A DNA stretch of 64,000 nt from Clostridia bacterium (GTDB lineage Bacteria; Bacillota; Clostridia; Oscillospirales; CAG-272). A program made the position numbers and the translations under genes. A model generated the notes under the pieces. The model did not search any database. It was not told the origin of the DNA and saw only the letters and a list, made by a program, of their open reading frames with translations. This document shows, piece by piece, positions 34,662 to 44,136 of this stretch. The stretch lies in contig JAFQEG010000031.1 of assembly GCA_017399145.1 (NCBI GenBank), positions 1 to 64,000 on the forward strand. Reading direction: 5' to 3'. The stretch's first letter is position 1. Each line of letters opens with the position of its first letter.

Positions 34662-37100
34662 TTATTTACGAACGTCTGCGCCAAGCTTCTTTGTAAGCTT
34701 CTTTATAGCAGAGCTTGCAACCTCTTCGATTTCTTGACCTGTAAGAGTCTTCTCGCCTGAGCCGATTACAAGTCTAATTGTAATAGACTTTTTGCCCTCA
34801 GGGATTTGCTTACCCTTATACTCGTCTACAAATTGTACGTCACGAAGAAGTGAGTTATCTGTAATCTTTTCTGCAAGAACTTTATAAATTTCGTCCCATT
34901 TTACCATGCTATCAACTAGGAATGAAACGTCATAGTTATTCATAGGATGCTCTGGAATATGAACAAAGCGATTTGTTCTTGACTTGAATGGTACTAGCTT
35001 ATCCATATCAATCTCAACAAGGACTGCACTTAGCACCTTAATACCACAGGTATTTGACGATTTCTTAGAAAGAAGCGCCATATCACCTATCTTTTCCTCG
35101 CCTAGATAGATATTCGTCCAAACTGTTGCATCTGCCCAGTATGGCTTTTCCTCTCTCTTAAAGGTGAAGCCCTCCATATGAGTATAGCGAGGCATCATAC
35201 CGATAACGCCCTTAGCACGACGGAATAGGTCGCTAATCTTGTCATTCTTACCAACAAATGCACAGCCTAGGTGCTTGCTTTGCTTTGGCAATTTTTCAAT
35301 TTCGTCATACTCACTAGTATAATCCTTATCAAAGAATACCTGTGCCTCCTCGAAAATTGCAAACTCCTCAAAGCTATGCTCATTCTTAACAATTGCACGG
35401 CAAATGTTAGGTAGAAGTGTTGAACGAATATACTTTTCGTTTGGTGCAGGTGGTGTAGAAAGTGCTAGCACACCCTCAGTTGATGGTAAAATAGCATTTA
35501 CATAGTTATCCTGCATCCAAGGATAGGTAAAGATTTCTTGCATATTGCAACGGAAAGCAAGATATTCCTTAATCTTGCGAACAAGGTCCATATCAAGCTG
35601 ATTGATAGCACCATCAAATACGGCAGTAATTGAGGTAGCCTCAAAGTTTTCATAGCCGTACATACGGGCAACCTCTTCCATAATGTCAGCCTTTATGGAA
35701 ACGTCACCTGTTGAGCGCCATGTAGGTACTACGATGTGCATACCCTTTTCGCCAAAGGTAACCTCATAGCCCATTGTACCAAGCTTTCTTGCTACAACCT
35801 CTTGTGGAATTCTCTTACCTAGGCGCTTGTCAAGCCATTCAAACTCAACGTCGATTTCCTTCTTAACAAGCTCATTTGGATACTTGTCCTCGTAAGCTGT
35901 AACCTTCATATTTGGGAAAAGCTCAGAGAAAAGCTTCATTGCCATTGAAACAGCAAGGTCGCATCTTTCGGGGTCAATTGCCTTTTCATATCTTGAGGAT
36001 GCCTCTGTTCTGTTATCATAACGAAGTGCAGTCTTACGTACGGTCTTAGAATCAAAGTTAGCAACCTCTAAAATTACACTGCTTGTTGTTGGCAACACTG
36101 AATCCTTTGAGCCACCCATAACACCTGCAAGTGCAACTGCGCCCTCGCTATCTGCAATAACAAGGTCGTCCGTTGACAATTCGAGGTCCTTATCGTTTAG
36201 TAGCTTTAGCCTTTCGTTTTCGTATGCGCCACGAATTTCAATATAATTCTTAATATGGTCAGAGTCAAAAACGTGAGTTGGCTGACCAAGTGCAAGCATA
36301 ACGTAGTTAGTAACGTCAACTAGTGCGTTGATAGGACGCATACCTACACGCCAAATTCTGCTTTGCATTTCAAATGGAGATGGAATAATTCCAAGTCCCT
36401 CAATCTTAGCGCCGATATAACGAGGACACTTAACCTCGTCAGCAATTCTTACGTCAACCTTATTTTCTGTGGTTGGCACGTACTTTTCAATCTCAACAAG
36501 TGGTAGGTCGTAAATTGCAGCAATCTCTCTTGCAATACCATAGTGACCCCAAAGGTCAGGACGGTTTGTCATTGACTTGTTATCAATTTCAAGAATCATA
36601 TCGTCAAGTCCAAGTGCCACAGCAAGAGGTGTACCTGCCTTAATATCTAAGTGTGATAGGTCCATAATATCGTGGTCACCCTTAGCTGGGAATAAATCCT
36701 CAAGGCATACCTCACTACTTGCGCAAATCATACCATAGCTCATAACACCACGAAGCTTGCCAGCCTTAATTTCAACAGGCTCGCCCTCGCCGTGCCATAC
36801 AACAAAGGAGCCAGGAAGTGCTACAACAACTCGCATACCAACCTCAAGGTTGCTACCACCACAAACGATGTCAACTACCTCGCTACCAACGTCAACCTTG
36901 CAAACACGAAGTCTGTCTGCGTTAGGATGAGGTAAAACCTCGTTTATAATACCAACTACAATGTTGTTATATTGCTTCCCAAGGTCATGGACACCCTCAA
37001 CCTCAACCGTTGACATAGTAAGGTCGTAAGCCAAGCGAGATAGGTCCATATCCTCTGGAATTTTTACATAGTCCTTAATCCAATTTAAAGATAGTTTCAT
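34662..37100 (-). CDS. pheT: Phenylalanyl-tRNA synthetase beta subunit
   Basis: 812 residues, the usual full length. Domains in order: the EMAP-like tRNA-binding domain (about 40-155, with VCKVDVGSEVVDIVCGGSN), the B3/B4 editing domain (about 210-385), B5, the class II-like core (MYGYENFEATS), and the C-terminal FDX-ACB anticodon-binding domain (HIPEHPMNNYDVSFLVD). Forms an alpha2beta2 enzyme with PheS that charges tRNA-Phe. Lies 18 bases after pheS. Confidence 0.97.
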   Translation of the reverse strand: MKLSLNWIKDYVKIPEDMDLSRLAYDLTMSTVEVEGVHDLGKQYNNIVVGIINEVLPHPNADRLRVCKVDVGSEVVDIVCGGSNLEVGMRVVVALPGSFVVWHGEGEPVEIKAGKLRGVMSYGMICASSEVCLEDLFPAKGDHDIMDLSHLDIKAGTPLAVALGLDDMILEIDNKSMTNRPDLWGHYGIAREIAAIYDLPLVEIEKYVPTTENKVDVRIADEVKCPRYIGAKIEGLGIIPSPFEMQSRIWRVGMRPINALVDVTNYVMLALGQPTHVFDSDHIKNYIEIRGAYENERLKLLNDKDLELSTDDLVIADSEGAVALAGVMGGSKDSVLPTTSSVILEVANFDSKTVRKTALRYDNRTEASSRYEKAIDPERCDLAVSMAMKLFSELFPNMKVTAYEDKYPNELVKKEIDVEFEWLDKRLGKRIPQEVVARKLGTMGYEVTFGEKGMHIVVPTWRSTGDVSIKADIMEEVARMYGYENFEATSITAVFDGAINQLDMDLVRKIKEYLAFRCNMQEIFTYPWMQDNYVNAILPSTEGVLALSTPPAPNEKYIRSTLLPNICRAIVKNEHSFEEFAIFEEAQVFFDKDYTSEYDEIEKLPKQSKHLGCAFVGKNDKISDLFRRAKGVIGMMPRYTHMEGFTFKREEKPYWADATVWTNIYLGEEKIGDMALLSKKSSNTCGIKVLSAVLVEIDMDKLVPFKSRTNRFVHIPEHPMNNYDVSFLVDSMVKWDEIYKVLAEKITDNSLLRDVQFVDEYKGKQIPEGKKSITIRLVIGSGEKTLTGQEIEEVASSAIKKLTKKLGADVRK

Positions 37101-37118
37101 TGTCTTTTCCCCCTTTAA

Positions 37119-38156
37119 TTAACGGAATTGTCCTAGGAATCTTAAATCAGTTCCATGGAAAAGACGAACGTCGTCAACACCGTAACGCATCATAACAAGT
37201 CTATCAAGACCGATATTTACATAAAAGCCTGTGTATTCCTCAGGGTCAACGCCTGCTGCACGAAGTACGTTTGGATGAGGTGTGCCACCTGGCATAATTT
37301 CAATCCAACCAACATGCTTACAAACGCTACAGCCCTTACCACCACAAACAAGACAGCCCATATCAATTTCAAAGCCTGGCTCAACGAATGGGAAGAAGCC
37401 TGCTCTCATTCTTACAGGCACGTCCTGACCGAATACCTTTGAAAGAATACTCTTAATCATAACCTTACCTGCGGTATAGGTAAAGTCCTTATCAACGATA
37501 AGTGCCTCATATTGGAAGAATGCGCGCTCGTGACGGGCATCCGTTGTTTCATTTCTATAAACTCTGCCTGGGTAAACAAAGCGATATGGTGGCTTATGAG
37601 TCTTCATATAGCGAACACTACCACCTGTTAGGTGAGGACGAAGGCAAAGCTTTTCATTAGCCTCACCAGAGTCGTGACCCTCTAGCCAGTATGTATCCAT
37701 GCTTTCACGTGCTGGGTGGTTAGGCGGGAAGTTAAGATTATCAAAAGCAAAATACTCGCTTGTGATTTCTGGTCCGTGGAAAACCTCAAAGCCCATTGAA
37801 CGGAATGCATCGTTTAGGTCATAGCACATTTGTGTAATTGGGTGAAGACCACCAATTTGTGGTGCAATACCTGGCAAGGTATAGTCAAAATCCTCTGAAA
37901 TTTCGGAAGCCTTTAGCTTGATTTCCTCAAGCTTACCCTCAATTTGCTCCTGTAAAAGGTTTTTAACGTTGTTTACAGCCTTACCCATTTCAGGACGAAG
38001 AGCAACGTCAAGCTTAGGAATTTCCTTCATAATCTCGGTAACCTTACCCTGCTTACCAAGAAGGGAACCCTTTATTTCCTGTAATTCAGCCTCGTTTTTA
38101 GCTGACTGAATTCTTTCTGCTCCCTCACGGAGCAAAGCTTCTAATTTATCCTTCAT
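37119..38156 (-). CDS. pheS: Phenylalanyl-tRNA synthetase alpha subunit
   Basis: 345 residues. An N-terminal coiled coil (about 1-90) for tRNA binding is followed by a class II catalytic core with motif 2 (FVYPGRVYRNETTDARHERAFFQYEAL) and the RMRAGFFPFVEPGFEID and GLDRLVMMRYG (motif 3) segments. No T-box leader is visible upstream, only a sigma-A promoter. Confidence 0.97.
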   Translation of the reverse strand: MKDKLEALLREGAERIQSAKNEAELQEIKGSLLGKQGKVTEIMKEIPKLDVALRPEMGKAVNNVKNLLQEQIEGKLEEIKLKASEISEDFDYTLPGIAPQIGGLHPITQMCYDLNDAFRSMGFEVFHGPEITSEYFAFDNLNFPPNHPARESMDTYWLEGHDSGEANEKLCLRPHLTGGSVRYMKTHKPPYRFVYPGRVYRNETTDARHERAFFQYEALIVDKDFTYTAGKVMIKSILSKVFGQDVPVRMRAGFFPFVEPGFEIDMGCLVCGGKGCSVCKHVGWIEIMPGGTPHPNVLRAAGVDPEEYTGFYVNIGLDRLVMMRYGVDDVRLFHGTDLRFLGQFR

Positions 38157-38205
38157 TTTAAACTCCTTAAAAGCATTTTATTCTTATAATTTTTAAACAT
38201 TGTAT

Positions 38206-38234
38206 AGTATAGCACAAAAAAACGCCTATTGCAA
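38206..38234 (-). promoter_or_regulatory. Promoter of pheST
   Basis: TTGCAA, 17 bases, TATACT on the minus strand, about 50 bases before the pheS start. Confidence 0.65.
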
Positions 38235-38255
38235 TAATATTAAAATATTTTTTAT

Positions 38256-38292
38256 AAAAAATAAAGAGAACCAACAAGGGATTCTCTTTATT
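38256..38292 (-). terminator. Terminator of the FAD oxidoreductase gene
   Basis: AATAAAGAGAA/TTCTCTTTATT with a T-rich tail on the minus strand, about 100 bases beyond the stop. Nothing else was seen in the 235-base gap. Confidence 0.65.
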
Positions 38293-38391
38293 CTTATGCT
38301 TAATTTACAAATCAAGCACCATAAGGTCTGTAACAAAAAGCCAAGCTTTTCTTCAAAAAATCTTGTATTTTAGACACTCCCTAGGCAATTT

Positions 38392-39642
38392 TTATATTCC
38401 AATAAATAAATTGTCTAGCTTAAGCTGTGCTTGTAGCTTACTTATATCAATATCGCTTGGCTTGATTTTTTCCTTAATTGCTTGTGCCATAGCAACCCCT
38501 GCTACCTGTCCTAAATTGCAAACAACAGGCATTATTCTATATGATGCCTGTGCCTCATGAGTTGAGGAAATGCATCTGCCTGCTACTAAAAGATTGTCAA
38601 TTTTCGATGGTACTAAGCACCTGTATGGTATTGTGTAATACTCTCCGTCCTTAAAATAGTGATGGCTTGTGCCTGTGCCCTCTGGGTTATGTATATCAAT
38701 ATCATAATTACAAGCAACTACTGAGTCCTCAAATTTTCTACATTCTAGGCAGTCCGCCTCCGTTAGAGTATATTTGCCTATAATCTGCCTACTTTCTCGC
38801 ACACCAATTTGGGAGGCAGTTGAAAGGATAAAGCTATCCTCAAGACCCTGTGCGTGCTTTTTCATAAACTCATAAATTTCAAAGACCTGCTCCCTTGCCT
38901 CTATCTCTGCTTTTGTTAAATCATAGACACAGGTAGGGCTTTTTTTAACAATTCTCGTTGTATTAAAGTGTACAACATTCTTTTGTGGAAGCTGAAAATA
39001 CAAGATATTTTCTCGTGGATTTTTAATCTCGCTCTTTTCTTTTGCAATTTTGTATTCCTCTTGCATTTTACTAGCACTCTTTGAAAACTTGTCAAAATCC
39101 ACGTTGCCAACTCTAAAGCAAAGGGTCATAGGCTGACATAGTCCGTCTGTTCGTCTGCCTTGCATACAGGGCACTCCTGAAAGATAGGAAAGCTGTGCAT
39201 CCCCCGTTGCATCTATAAAATAGTCTGCCTCAATTTCCTCGATGCCACCTATTGTAGCTAAGGATATTGAAAATATCTTGTCGTTTATCGCCTTTACCTC
39301 TGTAAGCTGTGCGTGAAATAGTATGTCAACACCCGACGAAAGGACCATTCTGTTTAATATAAGCTTTAGCTCCTCTTCCAAAAAGCCGTCCCAAAGCATT
39401 GCATTTCTCTTCTTTAATTCGTTTTTGATTTCCTCAAAAATCCCACGATTAAGCTCTACTCTCTCACGCTCTATGTGAGTGACGGTAGGCATAAAGGGGT
39501 TTACTAATGAGTTAGTCGAGGCACCACCTAAGCAGTTCGATTTTTCGATTAGCAAAACAGACACACCCTGTCTTGATGCAGAAATAGCCGAGGCAACCCC
39601 TGCAAATCCACCACCAACTACTACCAAATCATATCTTTTCAT
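38392..39642 (-). CDS. FAD-dependent oxidoreductase, unknown substrate
   Basis: 416 residues. The N-terminal dinucleotide-binding motif VVVGGGFAGVASAISASRQGVSVLLIEK is followed by GGASTNSLVNPFMP, and a second FAD contact YFIDATGDAQLSYLSG lies near 140-155. The C-terminal part LLVAGRCISSTHEAQASYRIMPVVCNLGQVAGVAMAQAI is typical of the FAD_oxidored family (PF12831) often found in carbohydrate-utilisation loci. No cofactor partner gene is adjacent. The promoter is divergent from the 6S-like RNA. Confidence 0.88.
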   Translation of the reverse strand: MKRYDLVVVGGGFAGVASAISASRQGVSVLLIEKSNCLGGASTNSLVNPFMPTVTHIERERVELNRGIFEEIKNELKKRNAMLWDGFLEEELKLILNRMVLSSGVDILFHAQLTEVKAINDKIFSISLATIGGIEEIEADYFIDATGDAQLSYLSGVPCMQGRRTDGLCQPMTLCFRVGNVDFDKFSKSASKMQEEYKIAKEKSEIKNPRENILYFQLPQKNVVHFNTTRIVKKSPTCVYDLTKAEIEAREQVFEIYEFMKKHAQGLEDSFILSTASQIGVRESRQIIGKYTLTEADCLECRKFEDSVVACNYDIDIHNPEGTGTSHHYFKDGEYYTIPYRCLVPSKIDNLLVAGRCISSTHEAQASYRIMPVVCNLGQVAGVAMAQAIKEKIKPSDIDISKLQAQLKLDNLFIGI

Positions 39643-39665
39643 AAAATAGCACCCCCTTTTTCTAA

Positions 39666-39694
39666 ATTATAGCATACAATAAAGGAAAATGCAA
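39666..39694 (-). promoter_or_regulatory. Promoter of the FAD oxidoreductase gene
   Basis: TTGCAT, 17 bases, TATAAT on the minus strand. Confidence 0.7.
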
Positions 39695-39705
39695 AATTTT
39701 TTATC

Positions 39706-39734
39706 TTTACAAACAAAGTATTCTGTGCTATAAT
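39706..39734 (+). promoter_or_regulatory. Promoter of the 6S-like RNA
   Basis: TTTACA, 17 bases, TATAAT. Initiation would fall at about 39741, exactly where the closing stem of the RNA begins. Confidence 0.8.
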
Positions 39735-39740
39735 CATATT

Positions 39741-39943
39741 GCCAAACGAATTTAATAATTGCACAGATAGGTATTTTTCTTTAAGGGGATTTTATACCAT
39801 TTTTTGCTATACCCAATGCATTTTTCTAACTTGGTAAAAGTGCGACTCCTGCATGGGTATAACCTATCTGCAATAAGTTCGTTTGGCGACAACTTGGAGC
39901 TCGCATTTTTCGGTGCGTCAGCTTCGGTTGGCGCACTTTTTTA
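39741..39943 (+). ncRNA. ssrS: Probable 6S RNA with its terminator
   Basis: A perfect 10-bp closing stem pairs 39741-39750 (GCCAAACGAA) with 39878-39887. An inner stem pairs TTGCACAGATAGGT (about 39759-39772) with ACCTATCTGCAA (39863-39873). A large unpaired U- and A-rich middle is followed by an apical stem TATACCCAATGCA/TGCATGGGTATA. One long rod with a big central bubble is the hallmark of 6S RNA, which mimics an open promoter and binds RNA polymerase. A terminator hairpin GTGCGTCA/TGGCGCAC with T6 closes the unit at 39913-39943. No protein explains this stretch. Identification rests on structure only. Confidence 0.65.
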
Positions 39944-39960
39944 TTTTAAGGAGAAAAAAA

Positions 39961-41282
39961 TGGACAATTTTACATGTGCAAGATGCAAACGAGATTTTAA
40001 CGAATCCGACGAGGTAGTTTACTGCCCTGTCTGTGAAGCCTATCACCATCAAGAGTGTTGGGACAAGGCAGGTGGCTGTGCTAACCCAAAATGCGAGGAA
40101 TACGTTCCCTCAAAAATCACCCCAAGACCTGCAAAATCTACCAAAAACACAAGTCAAAAAAGAAACGTTGCAAGAGCTCACTCCTCGGAGTCAATCGACG
40201 AAAACATAGAAAAGCTTTACACTCTAAGAGCTGGCATTTCTATGATTTCTATGGAATATGATAGAGCCAGAAAAGAGGATGCAAAGCTAGCAAAAGGTTA
40301 CAAACCTATTAAACCTTTCGAAGACCAGAATCTCCTCGACTCAGTCGAAAGAATAACTCAAGATTTTAAGAAAGAATTGTCAAACTTAAATGTAGATGTA
40401 TCAGGTTATGAAAGAGGAATCAAACGTGAAAAGGTATTTAACAGACTTGGCGCTTGCCTTGGTGTACTTTTAGTTATTTTGGCAATAGCTACAACCATTT
40501 CCTTTGCCTATTTTGGGATTGCTGGCATGTCTATTCCCGATACCGATCCAAAATGGGAAACATACGATATCAGTTGCCAAGTATCTTTTTGGTCATCAAT
40601 TGTCTTATGGGGCGCGGGTATAGGATGCTGTTACTTCTTCTTTTCAAAGGGTTTTGAAAAATATAATGAAACAAGACTTTCCTTATATAAAAATAATCTT
40701 TACGATCTAAAAACATTAATTATGAAAAAAAGCGATTTAGACACCACTAACTACATAGCAGAAAAAAACAATCATATGGTTAACGTACTTCGCAAGGATG
40801 CTTCCATGGAAAGCCAAAAGTATGGCTCTGCTATGTTTGAAGCATTGAGAAAGCAATTTGCAGAATTTTTAAGTCCTGCCGACTGGGAAAATATTGACCT
40901 ACTTATATTCTATTTTGAAACAGGACGTGCCCTTACACTAAGAGAAGCACTTCAATTAGTTGACAAGCAACGTCAAGCCGATATGATTGTTGAGGCTATT
41001 GAGAGTGCAACACAAAGAATTTGCACAACAATTAACCACGGCATGCTAAACATACAAAACACCATTATAGGCTGTGCCTCTGTTTTATCCGCTCAGCTAT
41101 CCACTATTCAGGCACAACAAAGTCAAATTTTATCTAATCAAAGACAATTGCAAATTGATGCAAGCACTCTTCAATCTGCCTTAAAGAGCAAATCCAACAC
41201 ATCAAGCAAGCAATTGATGGAAGACGTTCATCAATTGCGAGTTTACGCAGACAACCTAGAGGTTAAACGCAGAAATTCATAA
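39961..41282 (+). CDS. Membrane protein with N-terminal RING-like zinc finger
   Basis: 440 residues. Residues 4-45 contain CARCKRDF...VYCPVCEAYHHQECWDKAGGCANPKC, a Cys/His cross-brace like the 'prokaryotic RING finger' family. A polar linker follows, then a coiled region, then two membrane helices (about 165-190 and 205-230), then a long soluble region rich in helices and coiled coil (SAQLSTIQAQQSQILSNQRQL near 385). AAGGAG lies seven bases before the ATG at 39961; a longer upstream frame would run through the 6S-like RNA and is rejected. Function unknown. Confidence 0.75.
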
Positions 41283-41287
41283 TACGT

Positions 41288-41319
41288 AAAAAAGCCACAG
41301 GGTCACCTGTGGCTTTTTT
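41288..41319. terminator. Bidirectional terminator
   Basis: AAAAAAGCCACAGG-GTCA-CCTGTGGCTTTTTT lies between the RING-like gene and the converging liv operon. Confidence 0.9.
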
Positions 41320-41398
41320 GTTTGTTTTAAGTGATATTCTATTCGCCCTAGCTCATCAAGTGCGAACAGAGAGTTGCCGTTGTGTTAGGACACAACGC

Positions 41399-42109
41399 TT
41401 AACCGCCAAGGTAAGCCTTGCGTACCATTTCGCTTTCGCTAAGCTCCTTGCCTGTGCCGGAAAGAACGATTTTTCCGTTCTCCAAAACGTAGGCACGATC
41501 GGAAATAGCTAAGGATTTACCTGCGTTTTGCTCAACTAGCAAAACGGTTGTGCCACCCTTGTTTATGTCCTTGATAATTTCAAAAACTTGGTCAACAAGA
41601 AGTGGAGAAAGTCCCATTGACGGCTCGTCAAGCATAAGCAATTTAGGATGACTCATTAAAGCACGTCCCATTGCTAGCATTTGCTGTTCACCACCGGAAA
41701 GAGTACCAGCTACCTGATTTTTTCTTTCAGCAAGACGTGGAAAACGCTCATAGATTGTTTGCAAATCTGATTTTAGGCTTGCGTTATCCTTATTAGAATA
41801 GGCACCCATCAATAGATTTTCATAAACGGTAAGCTCTTGGAAAATACGTCTTCCCTCAGGCACCTGTGTCATACCTAGGTGAACAATTTTATGGCAAGGT
41901 ATTTTTGTAATATCATTGCCTTGAAAAATAACCTTTCCAGACTTTTTAGGAATAAGTCCAACTATACTTTGCATTGTGGTGGTTTTGCCTGCACCGTTTG
42001 CACCGATAAGGGTAACTATTTCGCCCTCATTTACCTCAAAGCTAATATTCTTTATAGCACGGATAACTCCGTAATTAACCTCAAGGTCATGTACCTCTAA
42101 CATAGCCAT
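41399..42109 (-). CDS. livF: Branched-chain amino acid ABC transporter ATPase LivF
   Basis: 236 residues: Walker A GANGAGKTT near 36-44, signature LSGGEQQMLAMGRAL, Walker B LLMLDEPSMGLSP, H-loop LVEQNAG. The GLSPLLV after Walker B is characteristic of LivF. Last gene of the operon, three bases after livG. Confidence 0.94.
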   Translation of the reverse strand: MAMLEVHDLEVNYGVIRAIKNISFEVNEGEIVTLIGANGAGKTTTMQSIVGLIPKKSGKVIFQGNDITKIPCHKIVHLGMTQVPEGRRIFQELTVYENLLMGAYSNKDNASLKSDLQTIYERFPRLAERKNQVAGTLSGGEQQMLAMGRALMSHPKLLMLDEPSMGLSPLLVDQVFEIIKDINKGGTTVLLVEQNAGKSLAISDRAYVLENGKIVLSGTGKELSESEMVRKAYLGG

Positions 42110-42112
42110 AGC

Positions 42113-42961
42113 TTAACCTCCAATGTACGCCTTAATAACCTCAGGGTCACTAAGTGCAGTTTTTGTATCGCCCTCTGCTAACACTGTACCAAAGTTTAAT
42201 ACAGTAATTTCGTCGCAAAGACCGGAAACAAATTTCATATCGTGCTCGATAAGAAGAATAGTCATATCGAAGTTATCACGAATATACTTGATTGTCTTAA
42301 CCAAATCCTCGGTTTCGTTAGGGTTCATACCTGCAGCAGGCTCGTCAAGTAAAAGCAATTTAGGATTAGTTGCAAGTGCTCTTGCAATTTCAAGCTTTCT
42401 TTGCTTACCATAAGGCAAATTACAAGCAAGGTTGTTTCTTTCGTCCTCTAAATCGAAGATTTTGAGTAGGTCCTTTGCCCTTTGTCTCATTGCCTTTTCA
42501 ACCTTGTAGTGTCTTGGTAGACGAAGAATTGAGGTAGCCTCGCTACACTTAAACTCAGGGTTGTTGTGCAAGCCAACCATTACGTTACGCACAACAGTCA
42601 TATTGTTAAACAAACGAATGTTTTGGAAGGTACGAGCAATCCCCTTATGATTTATCTTTTCCTGTGAGTAGCCTGTTAGGTCCTCACCATTGAGATAAAA
42701 TGTACCGGCAGTTGGCTGATATACACCTGTCAAAAGGTTAAAGATTGTGGTTTTACCTGCACCGTTAGGTCCAATAAGACCATAAATTTGGTTTTTCTTA
42801 ATTTTAATATTAACATTCTGTGCAGCCTTCAAGCCACCGAAGGTAATACCAAGATTTCTTGTTTCAAGAACGTAATCGCTCTTTATATTCTCTCTTACGT
42901 GAGCATTTTTGAGGATTTTTTCTTTAACAAAGCTCTTAATTGAATCAATAAGCTTAGCCAT
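42113..42961 (-). CDS. livG: Branched-chain amino acid ABC transporter ATPase LivG
   Basis: 282 residues: Walker A GPNGAGKTT, signature LPYGKQRKLEIARAL, Walker B LLLDEPAAGMNPNE, H-loop LIEHDMKFV. The AAGMNP and ARTFQNIRLF motifs are typical of LivG. It has an N-terminal extension of about 30 basic residues compared with the E. coli protein. The stop/start overlaps livM by one base. Confidence 0.94.
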   Translation of the reverse strand: MAKLIDSIKSFVKEKILKNAHVRENIKSDYVLETRNLGITFGGLKAAQNVNIKIKKNQIYGLIGPNGAGKTTIFNLLTGVYQPTAGTFYLNGEDLTGYSQEKINHKGIARTFQNIRLFNNMTVVRNVMVGLHNNPEFKCSEATSILRLPRHYKVEKAMRQRAKDLLKIFDLEDERNNLACNLPYGKQRKLEIARALATNPKLLLLDEPAAGMNPNETEDLVKTIKYIRDNFDMTILLIEHDMKFVSGLCDEITVLNFGTVLAEGDTKTALSDPEVIKAYIGG

Positions 42962-44136
42962 TACTTCGTCCCCCTTCGCTCGCCTACGTCGGCGCTATTG
43001 TCACCTGTATCATCAACGATTATGTCAGTTGACAAAACCTCGTCCATAGAAATCTTTGTAGGTACAACGTCCCATCTTGCCGCATCATCACGGGTCCTTG
43101 CTGGGTCGTGCTTTCTCTTAATAAGCTTTTGAAGAATGTTACCAATATTATATTTATCGCGGAAATTCTTTAGCTTTGGTGCATTGTTATAAATAACTAT
43201 AACAATAAGAATTAGTGCGTAAAGCAAGTCCTTAAGCACAGCCAAGTCGCCCTTCAATACGTTTTGAAGCTGTACGTTTAGGAAGGTAATCAAGGTAGCT
43301 GAAATAATCGAGCCGTTGATATTACCCATACCACCCAAAACAACCATAACTAGAATTTCGATAGAATAGTTATAGTCAAAGGTTGCACTTGAAATATTGT
43401 TTTGGCTATAGCTGAAGATTACACCAGCAAAGCCGGCAAATACAGCTGCAATAATAAAGCCAATTAGCTTATACTTAGTTACGTTAATGCCCATTGCCCT
43501 TGCTGCAATTTCGTTATCACGAATAGCAGTAATAGCACGTCCGTGCTTACTCTTGATAAAGTTTTGAAGCACCGCAAGGGTAGCTAAAACCATCAAAAGA
43601 CCGATTATAAATAGATACTTCTTGTCAAATCTAGGTGTTGTAAGACCGATAGGACCGCCGAAGCTTTCAGCACTTGAGTTTTGGAAGATAACCTTAACAA
43701 TCTCACCAAATGCAAGTGTTACAATTGCAAGGTAGTCACCCTTAAGTCTTAGTGCAGGAAGACCTACGATAAAGCCACACACACCGGCACAAGCGCCACC
43801 TACAACTAGGGCAATAATTAATACAAGTATTCCCTCGCCAACGCCACCAAGGGCAGTTTTTGCAAGCATAGCTGCAACCTTACCACCGAGGTAAGCACCA
43901 ACACACATAAAGCCTGCGTGACCTAGGGAAAGCTCACCTAAGAAGCCGACAACAAGGCTAAGAGAAACTGCAAGAATTATGCTAATTGCAATTTTTTCTA
44001 GAAGATAAAGGGTTGATGAGGGAAGTCCACCACCTATTGAAAGAATACCAAAAACTATTGTAACAATACCGATTGCAGCATAGTTAATATAATTCTTCCA
44101 TTTTACCTTTTTTAGTCCGTCTGTAAATTTACTCAT
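42961..44136 (-). CDS. livM: Branched-chain amino acid ABC transporter permease LivM
   Basis: 391 residues with about ten membrane helices and the permease signature LGHAGFMCVGAYLGG plus GRAITAIRDNEIAARAMGINVTKYK. A cytoplasmic hydrophilic tail of about 60 residues after residue 325 (KRKHDPARTRDD...) is longer than usual. It overlaps livH by one base. Confidence 0.93.
   Translation of the reverse strand: MSKFTDGLKKVKWKNYINYAAIGIVTIVFGILSIGGGLPSSTLYLLEKIAISIILAVSLSLVVGFLGELSLGHAGFMCVGAYLGGKVAAMLAKTALGGVGEGILVLIIALVVGGACAGVCGFIVGLPALRLKGDYLAIVTLAFGEIVKVIFQNSSAESFGGPIGLTTPRFDKKYLFIIGLLMVLATLAVLQNFIKSKHGRAITAIRDNEIAARAMGINVTKYKLIGFIIAAVFAGFAGVIFSYSQNNISSATFDYNYSIEILVMVVLGGMGNINGSIISATLITFLNVQLQNVLKGDLAVLKDLLYALILIVIVIYNNAPKLKNFRDKYNIGNILQKLIKRKHDPARTRDDAARWDVVPTKISMDEVLSTDIIVDDTGDNSADVGERRGTK

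Noticed and set aside
39804..39960. Upstream in-frame extension of the RING-like protein by 52 codons
   Set aside because: It reads through the 6S-like RNA and its terminator; a strong ribosome binding site precedes the ATG at 39961.
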